Shown piece after piece: positions 40,494 to 49,086 of a stretch of DNA of 62,262 bases. The translations under genes were made by a program, and so were the position numbers. Under the pieces are notes generated by a model. That model saw nothing but the letters and a program-made list of their open reading frames with translations. It was not told where the DNA came from and ran no database searches. The stretch comes from Noviherbaspirillum malthae (GTDB taxonomy: Bacteria; Pseudomonadota; Gammaproteobacteria; Burkholderiales; Burkholderiaceae_D), in assembly GCF_015352985.1 (NCBI RefSeq), contig NZ_JACYXF010000033.1, forward strand, positions 1-62,262, written 5' to 3'. Numbering within the stretch: the first letter of the stretch is position 1; every line of letters starts with the position of its first letter.

Positions 40494-42302
40494 TCAGTGA
40501 TTGTGCCGTGACTCGCCGCGCGTTTCGATGATATTGATGTAGCGCACCGCAGGCTCCAGGCAGGCGCCGGTGCCGTTCTGCCCCACCATGCTGCGGTAGA
40601 TCTCTTCCCAGGGCGTCTTGTTGTCGAGCTTGGGCGGCACCCAGTTCCTGCGGCGCTCCTCCAGTTCGACATCCGACACCAGCAGATTGACGCTGCGCTG
40701 CTTCAGGTCGATGCGCAGCATGTCCCCGGTTTTCAGTAAGGCCAGGCCGCCACCGACTGCCGCCTCCGGCGACACATTGAGAATCGACGGGCTTGCCGAG
40801 GTGCCGCTCTGCCGTCCGTCTCCCATGGTCGGCAGGGTTCCGACGCCCTCCTTGATCAGCGCCGCCGGCGGCTGCATGTTGACGACCTCCGCGCCGCCGG
40901 GATAGCCGACCGGGCCGCAGTTGCGGATGACGAGGATGGAGCGTTCATCGATCTCCAGCGCCGGATCGTCGAGCCGCGCGTGATAATCCTCGGGTCCTTC
41001 AAACACGACGGCTTTCACGTCGAAGCAGTCGGGATGCTCGGGATCGGACAGGAAGCGTTTCCTGAATTCCTCGTCGATCACGCTGATCTTCATGACGGCA
41101 CTGTCGAACAGGTTCCCCGACAGCACCACGAATCCCGCAGCATGCTTGAGCGGATCGTCGAAGCGGCGTACCACATTGCGGTCGGGTTCTTCCTTGACGC
41201 TCGCAAGATCCTCGGCGAGCGTGCGTCCGGTGACGGTGACCGCATCTCCATGGAGGAGACCCGCATCGAGCAGTTCCTTCATCACCGCAGGCACGCCGCC
41301 GGCGCGGTGGAAGGCCTCGCCGAGGAAGCGCCCTGCCGGCTGGCAGTCGACGAGCAGCGGCACTTCCGCGCCGAGCCGCTGCCAGTCTTCCAGCGAGTGT
41401 TCGACGCCCATGTGGCGCGCGATCGCCACCATGTGGATCGGGCAGTTGGACGAGGCGCCCAGCGCCGCCGCCGCGACCACGGCATTTTCGAAGGCCTGCT
41501 TCGTCATGATGTCCGACGGCCGCAGGTTTTCATGCACCATGCCGACGATGCGGCGGCCGGTCTCATAAGCCATCCAGCCGCGCTCGCGGTGCGGCGCGGG
41601 AATCGCCGCGCAGCCGGGCAGGGACATGCCAAGGGCTTCCGCCAGCGAATTCATCGACAGCGCGGTGCCCATGGTGTTGCAGTGACCGGCGGAAGGCGCC
41701 GACGAGGCCACCATGTCCATGAACTGCGGATAGTCGATCTCTTCCGCCGCCAGCCGCTTGCGCGCTTCCCAGATCACCGTGCCAGAACCGGCCAGCTTGC
41801 CCTTCCACCAGCCGTCGAGCATCGGTCCGCCCGACAGCACGATGGAGGGTATATTCACGGTCGCCGCGCCCATCAGGCAGGCGGGCGTGGTCTTGTCGCA
41901 GCCGGTGGTCAGCACCACGCCATCGATCGGATAACCATGCAGCACCTCGACCAGGCCGAGATAGGCGAGATTGCGGTCGAGCGCGGCGGTCGGCCGCTTG
42001 CCGGTTTCCTGGATGGGATGCATGGGAAACTCGAGCGGAATGCCGCCCGCATCGCGGATGCCGTCGCGCACCCGCGATGCGAGCTGCAGGTGATGGCGGT
42101 TGCATGGCGACAGGTCGGAACCGGTCTGGGCAATGCCGATGATGGGCTTGCCCGACTGCAGTTCCTCGCGGGTGATGCCGTAGTTCATGTAGCGCTCGAT
42201 GTAGAGCGCGGTCATGCCGGGGTCGGCAGGGTCGTCGAACCAGCGGCGGCTGCGCAGCCGCCCGCCCGGCTGTGTGCCGTGCTTTGCGTCATCTTTGCTC
42301 AT
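40494..42302 (-). CDS. IlvD/Edd-family sugar-acid dehydratase
   Basis: 602 residues. Iron-sulfur cluster cysteines near 67 (LSPCNRHH), 135 (TTGCDKTTPACLMGA) and 208 (SAGHCNTMGTA), the [2Fe-2S] arrangement of pentonate dehydratases; the Mg-binding Lys/Asp are in GCDK. C-terminal MGDGRQSGTSASPSILNVSP is close to L-arabonate/D-xylonate dehydratases. It is encoded with a TRAP importer and an FAH-fold enzyme, so a pentonate or related aldonate dehydratase making a 2-keto-3-deoxy acid is likely. Branched-chain amino acid synthesis is unlikely in this context. Confidence 0.88.
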   Translation of the reverse strand: MSKDDAKHGTQPGGRLRSRRWFDDPADPGMTALYIERYMNYGITREELQSGKPIIGIAQTGSDLSPCNRHHLQLASRVRDGIRDAGGIPLEFPMHPIQETGKRPTAALDRNLAYLGLVEVLHGYPIDGVVLTTGCDKTTPACLMGAATVNIPSIVLSGGPMLDGWWKGKLAGSGTVIWEARKRLAAEEIDYPQFMDMVASSAPSAGHCNTMGTALSMNSLAEALGMSLPGCAAIPAPHRERGWMAYETGRRIVGMVHENLRPSDIMTKQAFENAVVAAAALGASSNCPIHMVAIARHMGVEHSLEDWQRLGAEVPLLVDCQPAGRFLGEAFHRAGGVPAVMKELLDAGLLHGDAVTVTGRTLAEDLASVKEEPDRNVVRRFDDPLKHAAGFVVLSGNLFDSAVMKISVIDEEFRKRFLSDPEHPDCFDVKAVVFEGPEDYHARLDDPALEIDERSILVIRNCGPVGYPGGAEVVNMQPPAALIKEGVGTLPTMGDGRQSGTSASPSILNVSPEAAVGGGLALLKTGDMLRIDLKQRSVNLLVSDVELEERRRNWVPPKLDNKTPWEEIYRSMVGQNGTGACLEPAVRYINIIETRGESRHNH

Positions 42303-42422
42303 TTGGATTGTCCTGTCTGGATGAGAGGGGCGATACCGGTCGCGGCCGCCCGGTCTGGAAGAACCGGGGCCGACGCTGGAATCGGGTATGCGGGACCGGT
42401 ACCGGTCCCGCGCTGGCTGGCT

Positions 42423-43436
42423 TTACTTGACCTTGGCGCGAATCTTGGTCAGCTCGGCCTGCATCTCGCTGGCCGCCGCGCTGCCGAATTCATTCGAGAA
42501 GCGCGCGGTGACCGGCTGCACCTTGGTGCGCAGCGCATCGACTTCCGCTGCCGAAAGTTCGGTCACGGTCATGCCGTTCTTCTTCAGTTCGTTCACCGCA
42601 TTCGTGGAGAACTCGCGGATGGTCTTGCGCTCGAACAGCTTGGCTTCCTTGGCCGCCGACGTGACCATCTTCTGTTCGTCGGGCGACAGGCCGTCCCAGG
42701 TTTTCTTGCTCATCAGCAGAACCCAGCTGGAATAAATGTGCTTGGACAGCACCAGGTGCTGCTGCACTTCATAGAACTTGGATGCGAGGATGGTCGCGAC
42801 GGGATTTTCCTGGCCGTCAACGGTACGGGTTTCCATCGCGCTGAAGACTTCCGGGAAGGGCATGGGAATGCCGTTGACGCCCATCGCCTTGAAAGTTTCC
42901 ACGAACAGCGGATTCGGGATCACCCGCAGCTTGAGGCCGGCGAAGTCATCGACCTTGCGTATGGGCTTGCGGGAATTGGTCACGTGGCGGAAACCGTTTT
43001 CCCAGAAGCCGAGTCCGATCAGGCCCTTCTCCGGCAGCTTGGCAAGGATCTTTTCGCCGAAGGGTCCGTCGAGCAGTTCGTCCGCTTCTCTTTCGGTGGA
43101 GATGCTGAACGGCAGGTTGATAACCCCGAAGTCCTTGACATGGCTGACCAGGGTGGAGGTATCGGGGATGGTCATGTCGAGCGTGCCGCCCTGCAGCGCG
43201 GAAGTCATGGTGACATCGTTGCCGAGCTGCCCGGAAGGATAGAGCCGCACGGTGATCTTGCCGCCCGACTGCTGCTTGAGCAGGTCGCCGAACTTGCGTA
43301 CTGCGGTTGCCTGAGGATGCTCGTCGTTGAGGCCGATGCCGACGCGGATGACGCGTTCCTTTGCCTGCTGTGCATTGGCGGCGCCGGCCAGCAGCAGGGC
43401 AGCGGTCAGGATGGATAGGCGTTGCATGAGTTTCAT
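42423..43436 (-). CDS. dctP: TRAP transporter substrate-binding protein DctP (system 2)
   Basis: 337 residues from the ATG at 43436 (AGGAGACAAC just upstream). Signal peptide to about 22 (LLLAGAANA). Ligand-binding region VDDFAGLKLRVIPNPLFVET with the conserved Arg near 170, then MPFPEVFSAMETRTVDGQEN. Receptor of the second TRAP importer, next to the IlvD-type dehydratase, so its ligand is probably the dehydratase substrate. It is separated from its membrane partners by a repeat block. Confidence 0.92.
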   Translation of the reverse strand: MKLMQRLSILTAALLLAGAANAQQAKERVIRVGIGLNDEHPQATAVRKFGDLLKQQSGGKITVRLYPSGQLGNDVTMTSALQGGTLDMTIPDTSTLVSHVKDFGVINLPFSISTEREADELLDGPFGEKILAKLPEKGLIGLGFWENGFRHVTNSRKPIRKVDDFAGLKLRVIPNPLFVETFKAMGVNGIPMPFPEVFSAMETRTVDGQENPVATILASKFYEVQQHLVLSKHIYSSWVLLMSKKTWDGLSPDEQKMVTSAAKEAKLFERKTIREFSTNAVNELKKNGMTVTELSAAEVDALRTKVQPVTARFSNEFGSAAASEMQAELTKIRAKVK

Positions 43437-43494
43437 GTTGTCTCCTGGGTTTGATTTGTTTGGTGTTGCTGATTGAAGGTGGTTAGGAATTCGC

Positions 43495-43692
43495 GAGCGC
43501 AACGCATGCGTCGCCGAACCCTCGCTCCCTCCCTTTCAAGGGGAGGGTTGGGGTGGGGATGGGTTCAATCGCAGGTAACTGCAACCCATCCCCACCCCAA
43601 CCTCCACTTCGCGGCTTGCAAGCCGCTCCGACTCCGCAGGCGCAAGGCATGCCTTGCGAAACCCCTGCTACGTCCCCCTTGAAGGGAGGAGC
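43495..43692. repeat. Intergenic repeat block with paired hairpins (copy C) between dctM and dctP
   Basis: Contains CCTCCCTTTCAAGGGGAGG and GGGTTGGGGTGGGGATGGGTT, answered by AACCCATCCCCACCCCAACC, then hairpin 1 GCGGCTTGCAAGCCGC (43611-43626) and hairpin 2 CGCAAGGCATGCCTTGCG (43641-43658), followed by AAACCCCTGCTACGTCCCC. A further partial hairpin-2 copy GCGCAACGCATGCGT is at 43497-43511. The hairpin stems differ from copies A, B, D and E by paired changes. Confidence 0.75.
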
Positions 43693-43705
43693 ATCCTTTA
43701 TGCTT

Positions 43706-44989
43706 TTACCGCATCGTCAACCACTTCAGCGGCAAGGTAACAATCTCCGGCACGGCGATCAGCACTCCCAGCAGCAGCAACTGCGACAGCAGGAAAGGCC
43801 ACACGCCCTTGATCACCGACTCCATCGAAATCCTCGCCACCCCGCAGACGACATTGAGCACGGTGCCCACAGGCGGCGTGAGCAGGCCGATGGCATTGTT
43901 CATGATGAACAGCACGCCGAAGTAGACCGGGTCGATGCCGGCCGACTTCACGATCGGCATCAGCACCGGTGTCAGGATCAGTACCGTCGGCACGAAGTCA
44001 AGCGCCGTGCCGACCAGCACCACCACGATCATCAGCACCAGCATCAGCAGCCTCGGCGAGTCGATGAAGGGCGCGGCCAGCGCCTGCACCTGCGCGGGAA
44101 TGTCGGCCACCGCGATCAGCCAGGCCGACACCATCGCGGCCGCGACCAGGAACATGATGACGGCCGTCATCTTGGCGGCGTTGACGAAGCTGCGGTAGAC
44201 CAGTGGGAACGTCAGCTCGCGGTAGATGAAGGCGCCGATGAACCATGCATAAAACGCCACCACCACCGCGGCCTCGGTCGGCGTGAAAATACCGAACTTC
44301 AGGCCGCCGATGATGATGAAGGGCAGGACCAGCGCCCAGACGCCATCGCGCAGCGCCTTGAGCATTTCCGCGCCGCTGGCGCGCGGACGGGTCTCGGGCA
44401 GATCCTTGCGGCAGACCGCCCACCACGCAATGATCAACCCCACGCCCATCAGCACGCCGGGCACGATGCCGCCGAGGAAAAGCTTGGTGATCGATACCTG
44501 GGCCGCAACGCCGAAGACGATGAAGCCCATCGACGGCGGAATCACCGGCGCAATGATGCCGCCCGATGCGATCAGGCCGGCTGACCGGCCGATCGGATAC
44601 TTCGCTTCGCGCATCATGGGAATCAGCAACGCCGATAATGCGGCCGTATCGGCAACCGCCGAGCCCGACAGGCTGGCCATGATAATGGCCGCGAACACGG
44701 CAACATAGCCGAGCCCGCCGCGCAGATGCCCGACCAGCGCGGAAGCGAGATTGACGATGCGGCGCGACAGTCCGCCGGCATTCATGAACTCGCCGGCCAG
44801 CATGAAGAAAGGCACGGCCATCAGGATGAAGGAGTCGGCGCCGTTGACCGTGTTCTGCGCCACGATCTGCGCATCGAAATTGCCGATCTGCAGCATCAGC
44901 GCCAGCGAGCAGACGATCAGCGCAAATGCGATCGGCATGCCCAGCCCCATCGCGCCCATCAGCGAGCCTAGAAAGACGAGCAGCGTCAT
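43706..44989 (-). CDS. dctM: TRAP transporter large permease DctM (system 2)
   Basis: 427 residues, standard DctM length and about 12 helices. AGEFMNAGGLSRRIVNLASA near 65, SLSGSAVADTAALSALLIPM near 112, and IMNNAIGLLTPPVGTVLNVV near the C terminus are the family landmarks. Start overlaps the end of dctQ by 4 bases (ATGA). Confidence 0.93.
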   Translation of the reverse strand: MTLLVFLGSLMGAMGLGMPIAFALIVCSLALMLQIGNFDAQIVAQNTVNGADSFILMAVPFFMLAGEFMNAGGLSRRIVNLASALVGHLRGGLGYVAVFAAIIMASLSGSAVADTAALSALLIPMMREAKYPIGRSAGLIASGGIIAPVIPPSMGFIVFGVAAQVSITKLFLGGIVPGVLMGVGLIIAWWAVCRKDLPETRPRASGAEMLKALRDGVWALVLPFIIIGGLKFGIFTPTEAAVVVAFYAWFIGAFIYRELTFPLVYRSFVNAAKMTAVIMFLVAAAMVSAWLIAVADIPAQVQALAAPFIDSPRLLMLVLMIVVVLVGTALDFVPTVLILTPVLMPIVKSAGIDPVYFGVLFIMNNAIGLLTPPVGTVLNVVCGVARISMESVIKGVWPFLLSQLLLLGVLIAVPEIVTLPLKWLTMR

Positions 44990-45549
44990 GTAGTTCTCCC
45001 CTGCGCGCCGCGGGGAAGGGTTTCATCCGGCGGGGCGTGAATTTCTTCCTCGCTGTCGGTGACCTGCAGCAGTTCGTCCGCCGACAGCTTGCCGGTGGCG
45101 AGCCGCCAGAGGTTGCGCAGCACCGCCAGACCCAGGCCGACTGCAGCCATCAGGCCGGCCGCATACATCCACGCGATCGGATAACCGGTCACCGGCGCAA
45201 GGATGGTACGGTTGATGACGACCTGGCTCCAGCTACCGCTGGCCAGTATCACGCAGCAGATCAGCATCAGCGCATTGCTGACCAGGAAAAGCAGTTTCTT
45301 CATGTGCAAGGGCGCGCGGCGCACGATCGTGTCGACGCCCAGGTGCGCGCCCTCGAACATGGCCAGTACCGCGCCGAGGAAGGTCAGCCACACCAGCAGC
45401 AGGCGGGCGATCTCGTCTGACGACGAAATGCCCGAGTTGAAGCCGTAGCGCAGCACGACGTTGCCGAACGTCAGAACGCACATCACGAACAGCATCAGGG
45501 CGAGCAGCGCCTCGACCGCCCGGCGCATCCAGTTCCATCTTTCATTCAT
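44986..45549 (-). CDS. dctQ: TRAP transporter small permease DctQ (system 2)
   Basis: 187 residues from the ATG at 45549 (GGGAG upstream). Four membrane helices; VVLRYGFNSGISSSDEIARL near 31-50 is the DctQ signature, then FEGAHLGVDTIVRRAP. The hydrophilic tail after the fourth helix is longer than usual (about 35 residues, LSADELLQVTDSEEEIH). Confidence 0.9.
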   Translation of the reverse strand: MNERWNWMRRAVEALLALMLFVMCVLTFGNVVLRYGFNSGISSSDEIARLLLVWLTFLGAVLAMFEGAHLGVDTIVRRAPLHMKKLLFLVSNALMLICCVILASGSWSQVVINRTILAPVTGYPIAWMYAAGLMAAVGLGLAVLRNLWRLATGKLSADELLQVTDSEEEIHAPPDETLPRGAQGRTT

Positions 45550-45604
45550 ATCGGCTCCCGGCTTGAAGCTGTGATTCGTGGTGAATAGAGGCTTGAGTGC
45601 ATGT

Positions 45605-46780
45605 TCAACGCCCGCGGCCAGCAAGGTAGCGGTACAGATCGCGTACCCCGAAGCTCCAGGGCGCGATCTCGGTGGAAAGCTGCACGGTATTGACCAGGGC
45701 GCCGAGACGCGGGGTGGAGATCGTGACGATGTCGCCCAGGTGATGGGTAAAGCCTGCGCCGGCGGCATCCCGGTCCTGGATCGGCGAGAACATGGTGCCG
45801 AGGAACAGCATGAAGCCGTCGGGATACTGGTGATGCCGGCCCCAGGTCTGTGCGACCAGTTCCAGCGGATCGCGGCTGATCTCGCTCATGCGGCTGCTGC
45901 CTTCGAGCACGAAGCCGTCGTCGGCGCCTTCGATGCGCAGCGACAGCTCGGCCTGGCGCACGGCGTCGATATCGAAGCGGTCGTCGAACAGGCGAATGAA
46001 GGGGCCGATTGCACAGGAAGCATTGTTGTCCTTGGCCTTGCCTAGCAGCAGGGCACTGCGGCCTTCAATGTCGCGCAGGTTGACGTCGTTGCCGAGCGCT
46101 GCGCCGACTACCCTGCCCCGGCTGTTGACCGCGAGCACGACTTCCGGCTCGGGATTGTTCCAGCGCGAGTCGTGGGCAAGGCCGACCGCTGCGCCGAAAC
46201 CGACGGACGACATGGGCTGCGCCTTGGTGAAAACCTCGGCATCCGGGCCGAGGCCGACTTCCATGTACTGCGACCATGCGCCGCGTTCCATCAGCAGGGT
46301 CTTGAGGCGGTTTGCGGCGTCGGAGCCGGGGCGCACTTTCGAGAGATCGGTGCCGACCAGTGCCGTGACGGTTTCGCGGATCCTGGGTGCATCTTCAGCC
46401 TTGCCTCGCGCCTGCTCCTCTATGACCCGCTCCAGCAGGCTGACCGCGAACGTGACGCCGCAGGCCTTGACGGCTTGCAGGTCGCAGGGCGCGAGCAAAT
46501 GCTGCTGCGGGTGAGGTGAAGCGCCGGCTTCGATGCTGCGCTGCATGAACTCCTGTACCGGTCCGAGTTCGATGCCGGGCGCGGTGCGCGCCAGTGCGAC
46601 CGGGTCATCGGCCTCCAGCAGGTCGGACACCGTCTGAACGGCTGGGGTGATGTCGTGCATCATGCCGCCGCGCACGGCGACCACGCTCGGGCCGCCCACC
46701 TTTGCATCCCAGACGCGTCCGACGAGAAGGGCCTGCTCCAGGTCGTCGGGCAGGCAGCGGCGTGCGCTCGTATCTGTCAC
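45605..46780 (-). CDS. Fumarylacetoacetate hydrolase-fold enzyme, probable 2-keto-3-deoxypentonate dehydratase
   Basis: 391 residues from GTG at 46780, which has AGGAG 6 bases upstream; the ATG at 46816 would overlap the operator-like repeat. Metal-site residues are visible in WNNPEPEVVLAVNSRGRV and ALGNDVNLRDIEGRSALLLG. Length and context match XylX/AraD-type proteins that dehydrate 2-keto-3-deoxypentonates to alpha-ketoglutarate semialdehyde in the Weimberg pathway. With the TRAP importer and IlvD-type dehydratase it would give import, first dehydration and second dehydration. The final semialdehyde dehydrogenase is not in this window. Substrate identity is inferred. Confidence 0.8.
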   Translation of the reverse strand: MTDTSARRCLPDDLEQALLVGRVWDAKVGGPSVVAVRGGMMHDITPAVQTVSDLLEADDPVALARTAPGIELGPVQEFMQRSIEAGASPHPQQHLLAPCDLQAVKACGVTFAVSLLERVIEEQARGKAEDAPRIRETVTALVGTDLSKVRPGSDAANRLKTLLMERGAWSQYMEVGLGPDAEVFTKAQPMSSVGFGAAVGLAHDSRWNNPEPEVVLAVNSRGRVVGAALGNDVNLRDIEGRSALLLGKAKDNNASCAIGPFIRLFDDRFDIDAVRQAELSLRIEGADDGFVLEGSSRMSEISRDPLELVAQTWGRHHQYPDGFMLFLGTMFSPIQDRDAAGAGFTHHLGDIVTISTPRLGALVNTVQLSTEIAPWSFGVRDLYRYLAGRGR

Positions 46781-46801
46781 GTTGTCTCCTATTTTCTTGT
46801 T

Positions 46802-46822
46802 GATTCGATTATCCATCGAATC
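46802..46822. promoter_or_regulatory. Inverted repeat between FAH-fold gene and lysR
   Basis: GATTCGAT and ATCGAATC form 8-base arms around TATCC. It contains a T-N11-A core as expected for LysR-type regulators and lies between divergent starts. Confidence 0.6.
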
Positions 46823-46909
46823 TTAGGCTTGCCAACCATATAATTCCAATGAAAAATCACGCCATACCTATGCCATTTTCGATATACCTGCAAACAAGGA
46901 AGACAAGCG

Positions 46910-47869
46910 ATGGAGACACCTCACTGGTTCGTGCGCAACCGCCTCAAGACCAGGCAGTTATGGCTGATTGTTGCCATCCACGACCACAAGAGCATCAACA
47001 AGGCGGCCGAAGTGCTGGGCATGACGCAGCCCGCCTCCTCCAAGCTGCTGCGCGAGATCGAGGAAGTGCTCGGCGTGCAGCTGTTCGAGCGGCTGCCGCG
47101 CGGCATGCAGGCCACCTGGTACGGCGAAACCATGGTGCGGCACGCGCGCATGGTGCTGCGCGGCCTCAACACCGCCTGGGACGAGATCGCCGACTGGAAG
47201 TCGGGCCGTTCGGGGCGGGTGGCCATCGGTTCCATCATGGCGCCGGCCATCAGCATCGTGCCCAAGGCCATCGAGGCGTTCTACCGCGAAGACAGGATGG
47301 CGCGCGTGTCGGTGGTGGTCGAATCCAGCGATGTGCTGTTTCCGCGCCTGGCCCAGGGGGAGATCGACATCATGGTCGGGCGCTTCGTGGTCGACGGCGA
47401 CAAGGTCAACTACGATTATGAAACCCTGGTCGACCAGGAGCCGATCTGCTTTGTCGCGCGGCGGGATCACCCCTGGCAGCGACGGCGCAAGCTGTCCTGG
47501 CAGACGCTGGCCCAAGCAGCCTGGGTAGTGCCGCCGCCGGGCGGAAGGCTGCGCCACCGCTTCGACATGCTCTTCCGTGAACAGGATGTCGCCCCGCCCA
47601 CGCGGCTGGTGGAAACAGTGGAATTGCAGACGCTCGCCGCCCTCGTCCAGCGTACCGACATGCTGGCCATCCTGCCGGCCGAAGCGGCGCGGCACTGCGC
47701 CGGCAGCGACCTGCGCATCCTGCCGCTGCAGCTGTCCTGCACCATGGATTCATTCGGCATCATCACCCGCCGCGGCCATCTGCTCTCGCCGACCGCGGCG
47801 GAGCTGCTGGGCTTCCTGAGGTCGGCGGCGCAGGCGCATTACGCCGGCATGGCGCAGAAAGGCGCTTGA
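46910..47869 (+). CDS. LysR-family regulator of the sugar-acid TRAP operon
   Basis: 319 residues. N-terminal winged helix near 15-75 (HDHKSINKAAEVLGMTQPAS, then LGVQLFERLPRGM), then a periplasmic-binding-protein-like effector domain (GRSGRVAIGSIMAPAISIVP). The sequence type resembles GbpR-like sugar and sugar-acid regulators, with the effector probably a pathway intermediate. GGAAG precedes the ATG. Divergent from the FAH-fold, TRAP and dehydratase operon, which it most likely activates. Confidence 0.92.
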   Translation: METPHWFVRNRLKTRQLWLIVAIHDHKSINKAAEVLGMTQPASSKLLREIEEVLGVQLFERLPRGMQATWYGETMVRHARMVLRGLNTAWDEIADWKSGRSGRVAIGSIMAPAISIVPKAIEAFYREDRMARVSVVVESSDVLFPRLAQGEIDIMVGRFVVDGDKVNYDYETLVDQEPICFVARRDHPWQRRRKLSWQTLAQAAWVVPPPGGRLRHRFDMLFREQDVAPPTRLVETVELQTLAALVQRTDMLAILPAEAARHCAGSDLRILPLQLSCTMDSFGIITRRGHLLSPTAAELLGFLRSAAQAHYAGMAQKGA

Positions 47870-47879
47870 TGCTAGGATC

Positions 47880-47895
47880 TTGAAACCGGTTTCAA
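47880..47895. promoter_or_regulatory. PtxS-type operator upstream of the LacI-family gene
   Basis: A perfect 16-base palindrome, TTGAAACCGGTTTCAA, 25 bases before the regulator start. Its core TGAAACCGGTTTCA is the published recognition sequence of the Pseudomonas 2-ketogluconate repressor PtxS, so autorepression is likely. Confidence 0.8.
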
Positions 47896-47919
47896 AAAAA
47901 GGCCGCATTTCGACTCCTT

Positions 47920-48972
47920 ATGCCATCCAAGACCCTGCAGGGCGCGCCGAAGCGAGCGGCGGCAGCCAAGACCACCATCGCCGACGTTGCCCGGAAAGCC
48001 GGCGTCTCCAAGGCAACGGTTTCCCGCTTTCTCAATCACGGAGACAAGCTGCTGTCCGCCGACATCGCCAGGCGCGTCGAAGCCGCCATCGCCAGCCTGC
48101 GCTATACGCCGAGCCCGATGGCGCAGTCGCTCAAGCGCGGCAAGTCGGGCCTGATCGGACTGGTGGTCGCCGACGTGGCCAATCCGTATTCGGTGGCCGT
48201 GCTGCGCGGCGTGGAGACGGCTTGCCGCGAGGCGGGTTACCTGGTGATCCTGTTCAACATCGGCAATGACCGGGCGCGCGAGCAGGAAGCCATTGCCGCC
48301 CTCACCTCCTACCAGGTCGAAGGCTTCATCCTCAATACCTCCGGTTACCTGCCTGGCAAGGCGCGCCAGTCCGATCACTACGGCAAGCCGGCGGTGCTGG
48401 TCGACCGCCGCCATGCCGACATGCAGGAAGACTTCGTTTCGCTGGACAATGCCAGCGCCATGGGTACGGCAGTCGACCACCTGATCGACGCCGGCTACCG
48501 CGAACTGCTCTTCGTGACCCAGCCGCTGTCCAACGTCAGCTCCCGCATCGAACGCGAGACCGCCTTCCGCCATTGCATCGCCGGCCGCTCCGCCAAGGTC
48601 GGGGGCGCCAGCCAGGAAATCGGCGAAGACGACATCGAGTCGCTGGAACAGGCGCTGCGCAAGCTGGGCAAGCGCGCTTCCCGCCGCCCGGCGATCATCA
48701 CCGGCAATGCAGTGATGACGCTGCGTGTGGCGGCTGCCGCGGCGCGCCTCGGCTGGACGCTAGGCAAGGATATCGGCCTGATCGGATTCGACGATGCCGA
48801 GTGGGCGCCTCTCGTCGGCCCGGGCATCACCACCATCGCGCAGCCGACCGATGAGCTGGGCCGCATGGCGGCGCGCTGCCTGATCGAACGCATCGGCGGC
48901 TTCGACCTGCCGCCGCGGCAGATCCTGCTGACCGGCAAGCTGGTGGCGCGCGGCTCGACCATGCCGGAGTGA
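47920..48972 (+). CDS. ptxS: LacI-family repressor, PtxS-like
   Basis: 350 residues. HTH TTIADVARKAGVSKATVSRF near 18-37 with a hinge helix (SPMAQSLKRGKSGLIG), then a sugar-binding core (DVANPYSVAVLRGVETACRE near 85, FILNTSGY, GLIGFDDAEWAPLVGPGITT near 290). The same palindrome, TGAAACCGGTTTC(A/T), occurs before this gene and twice after it, before the ABC transporter operon. In Pseudomonas PtxS binds that sequence and is released by 2-ketogluconate. The downstream kguE, kguK and kguD equivalents support the assignment. Confidence 0.82.
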   Translation: MPSKTLQGAPKRAAAAKTTIADVARKAGVSKATVSRFLNHGDKLLSADIARRVEAAIASLRYTPSPMAQSLKRGKSGLIGLVVADVANPYSVAVLRGVETACREAGYLVILFNIGNDRAREQEAIAALTSYQVEGFILNTSGYLPGKARQSDHYGKPAVLVDRRHADMQEDFVSLDNASAMGTAVDHLIDAGYRELLFVTQPLSNVSSRIERETAFRHCIAGRSAKVGGASQEIGEDDIESLEQALRKLGKRASRRPAIITGNAVMTLRVAAAAARLGWTLGKDIGLIGFDDAEWAPLVGPGITTIAQPTDELGRMAARCLIERIGGFDLPPRQILLTGKLVARGSTMPE

Positions 48973-48986
48973 AATATCCATTTTTC

Positions 48987-49035
48987 TGAAACCGGTTTCT
49001 TGCGCTTTGAAACCGGTTTCAGTAGAATCGGTTTC
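48987..49035. promoter_or_regulatory. Two PtxS-type operators and a degenerate third before the kgu-like operon
   Basis: TGAAACCGGTTTCT at 48987-49000 and TGAAACCGGTTTCA at 49008-49021 are 21 bases (two helical turns) apart; GAATCGGTTTC at 49025-49035 is a damaged third site. Spacing suits cooperative or looped repression with the site at 47880. Confidence 0.78.
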
Positions 49036-49086
49036 GAGGCCTCAGCGAAGGTCTTTTATGAGCCACCGCATCATGTCGGGAGCATC

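Noticed and set aside
40980..43418. 812-codon plus-strand frame across the dehydratase and dctP genes
   Set aside because: Spans two well-supported genes and the gap between them on the other strand; no domain recognised.
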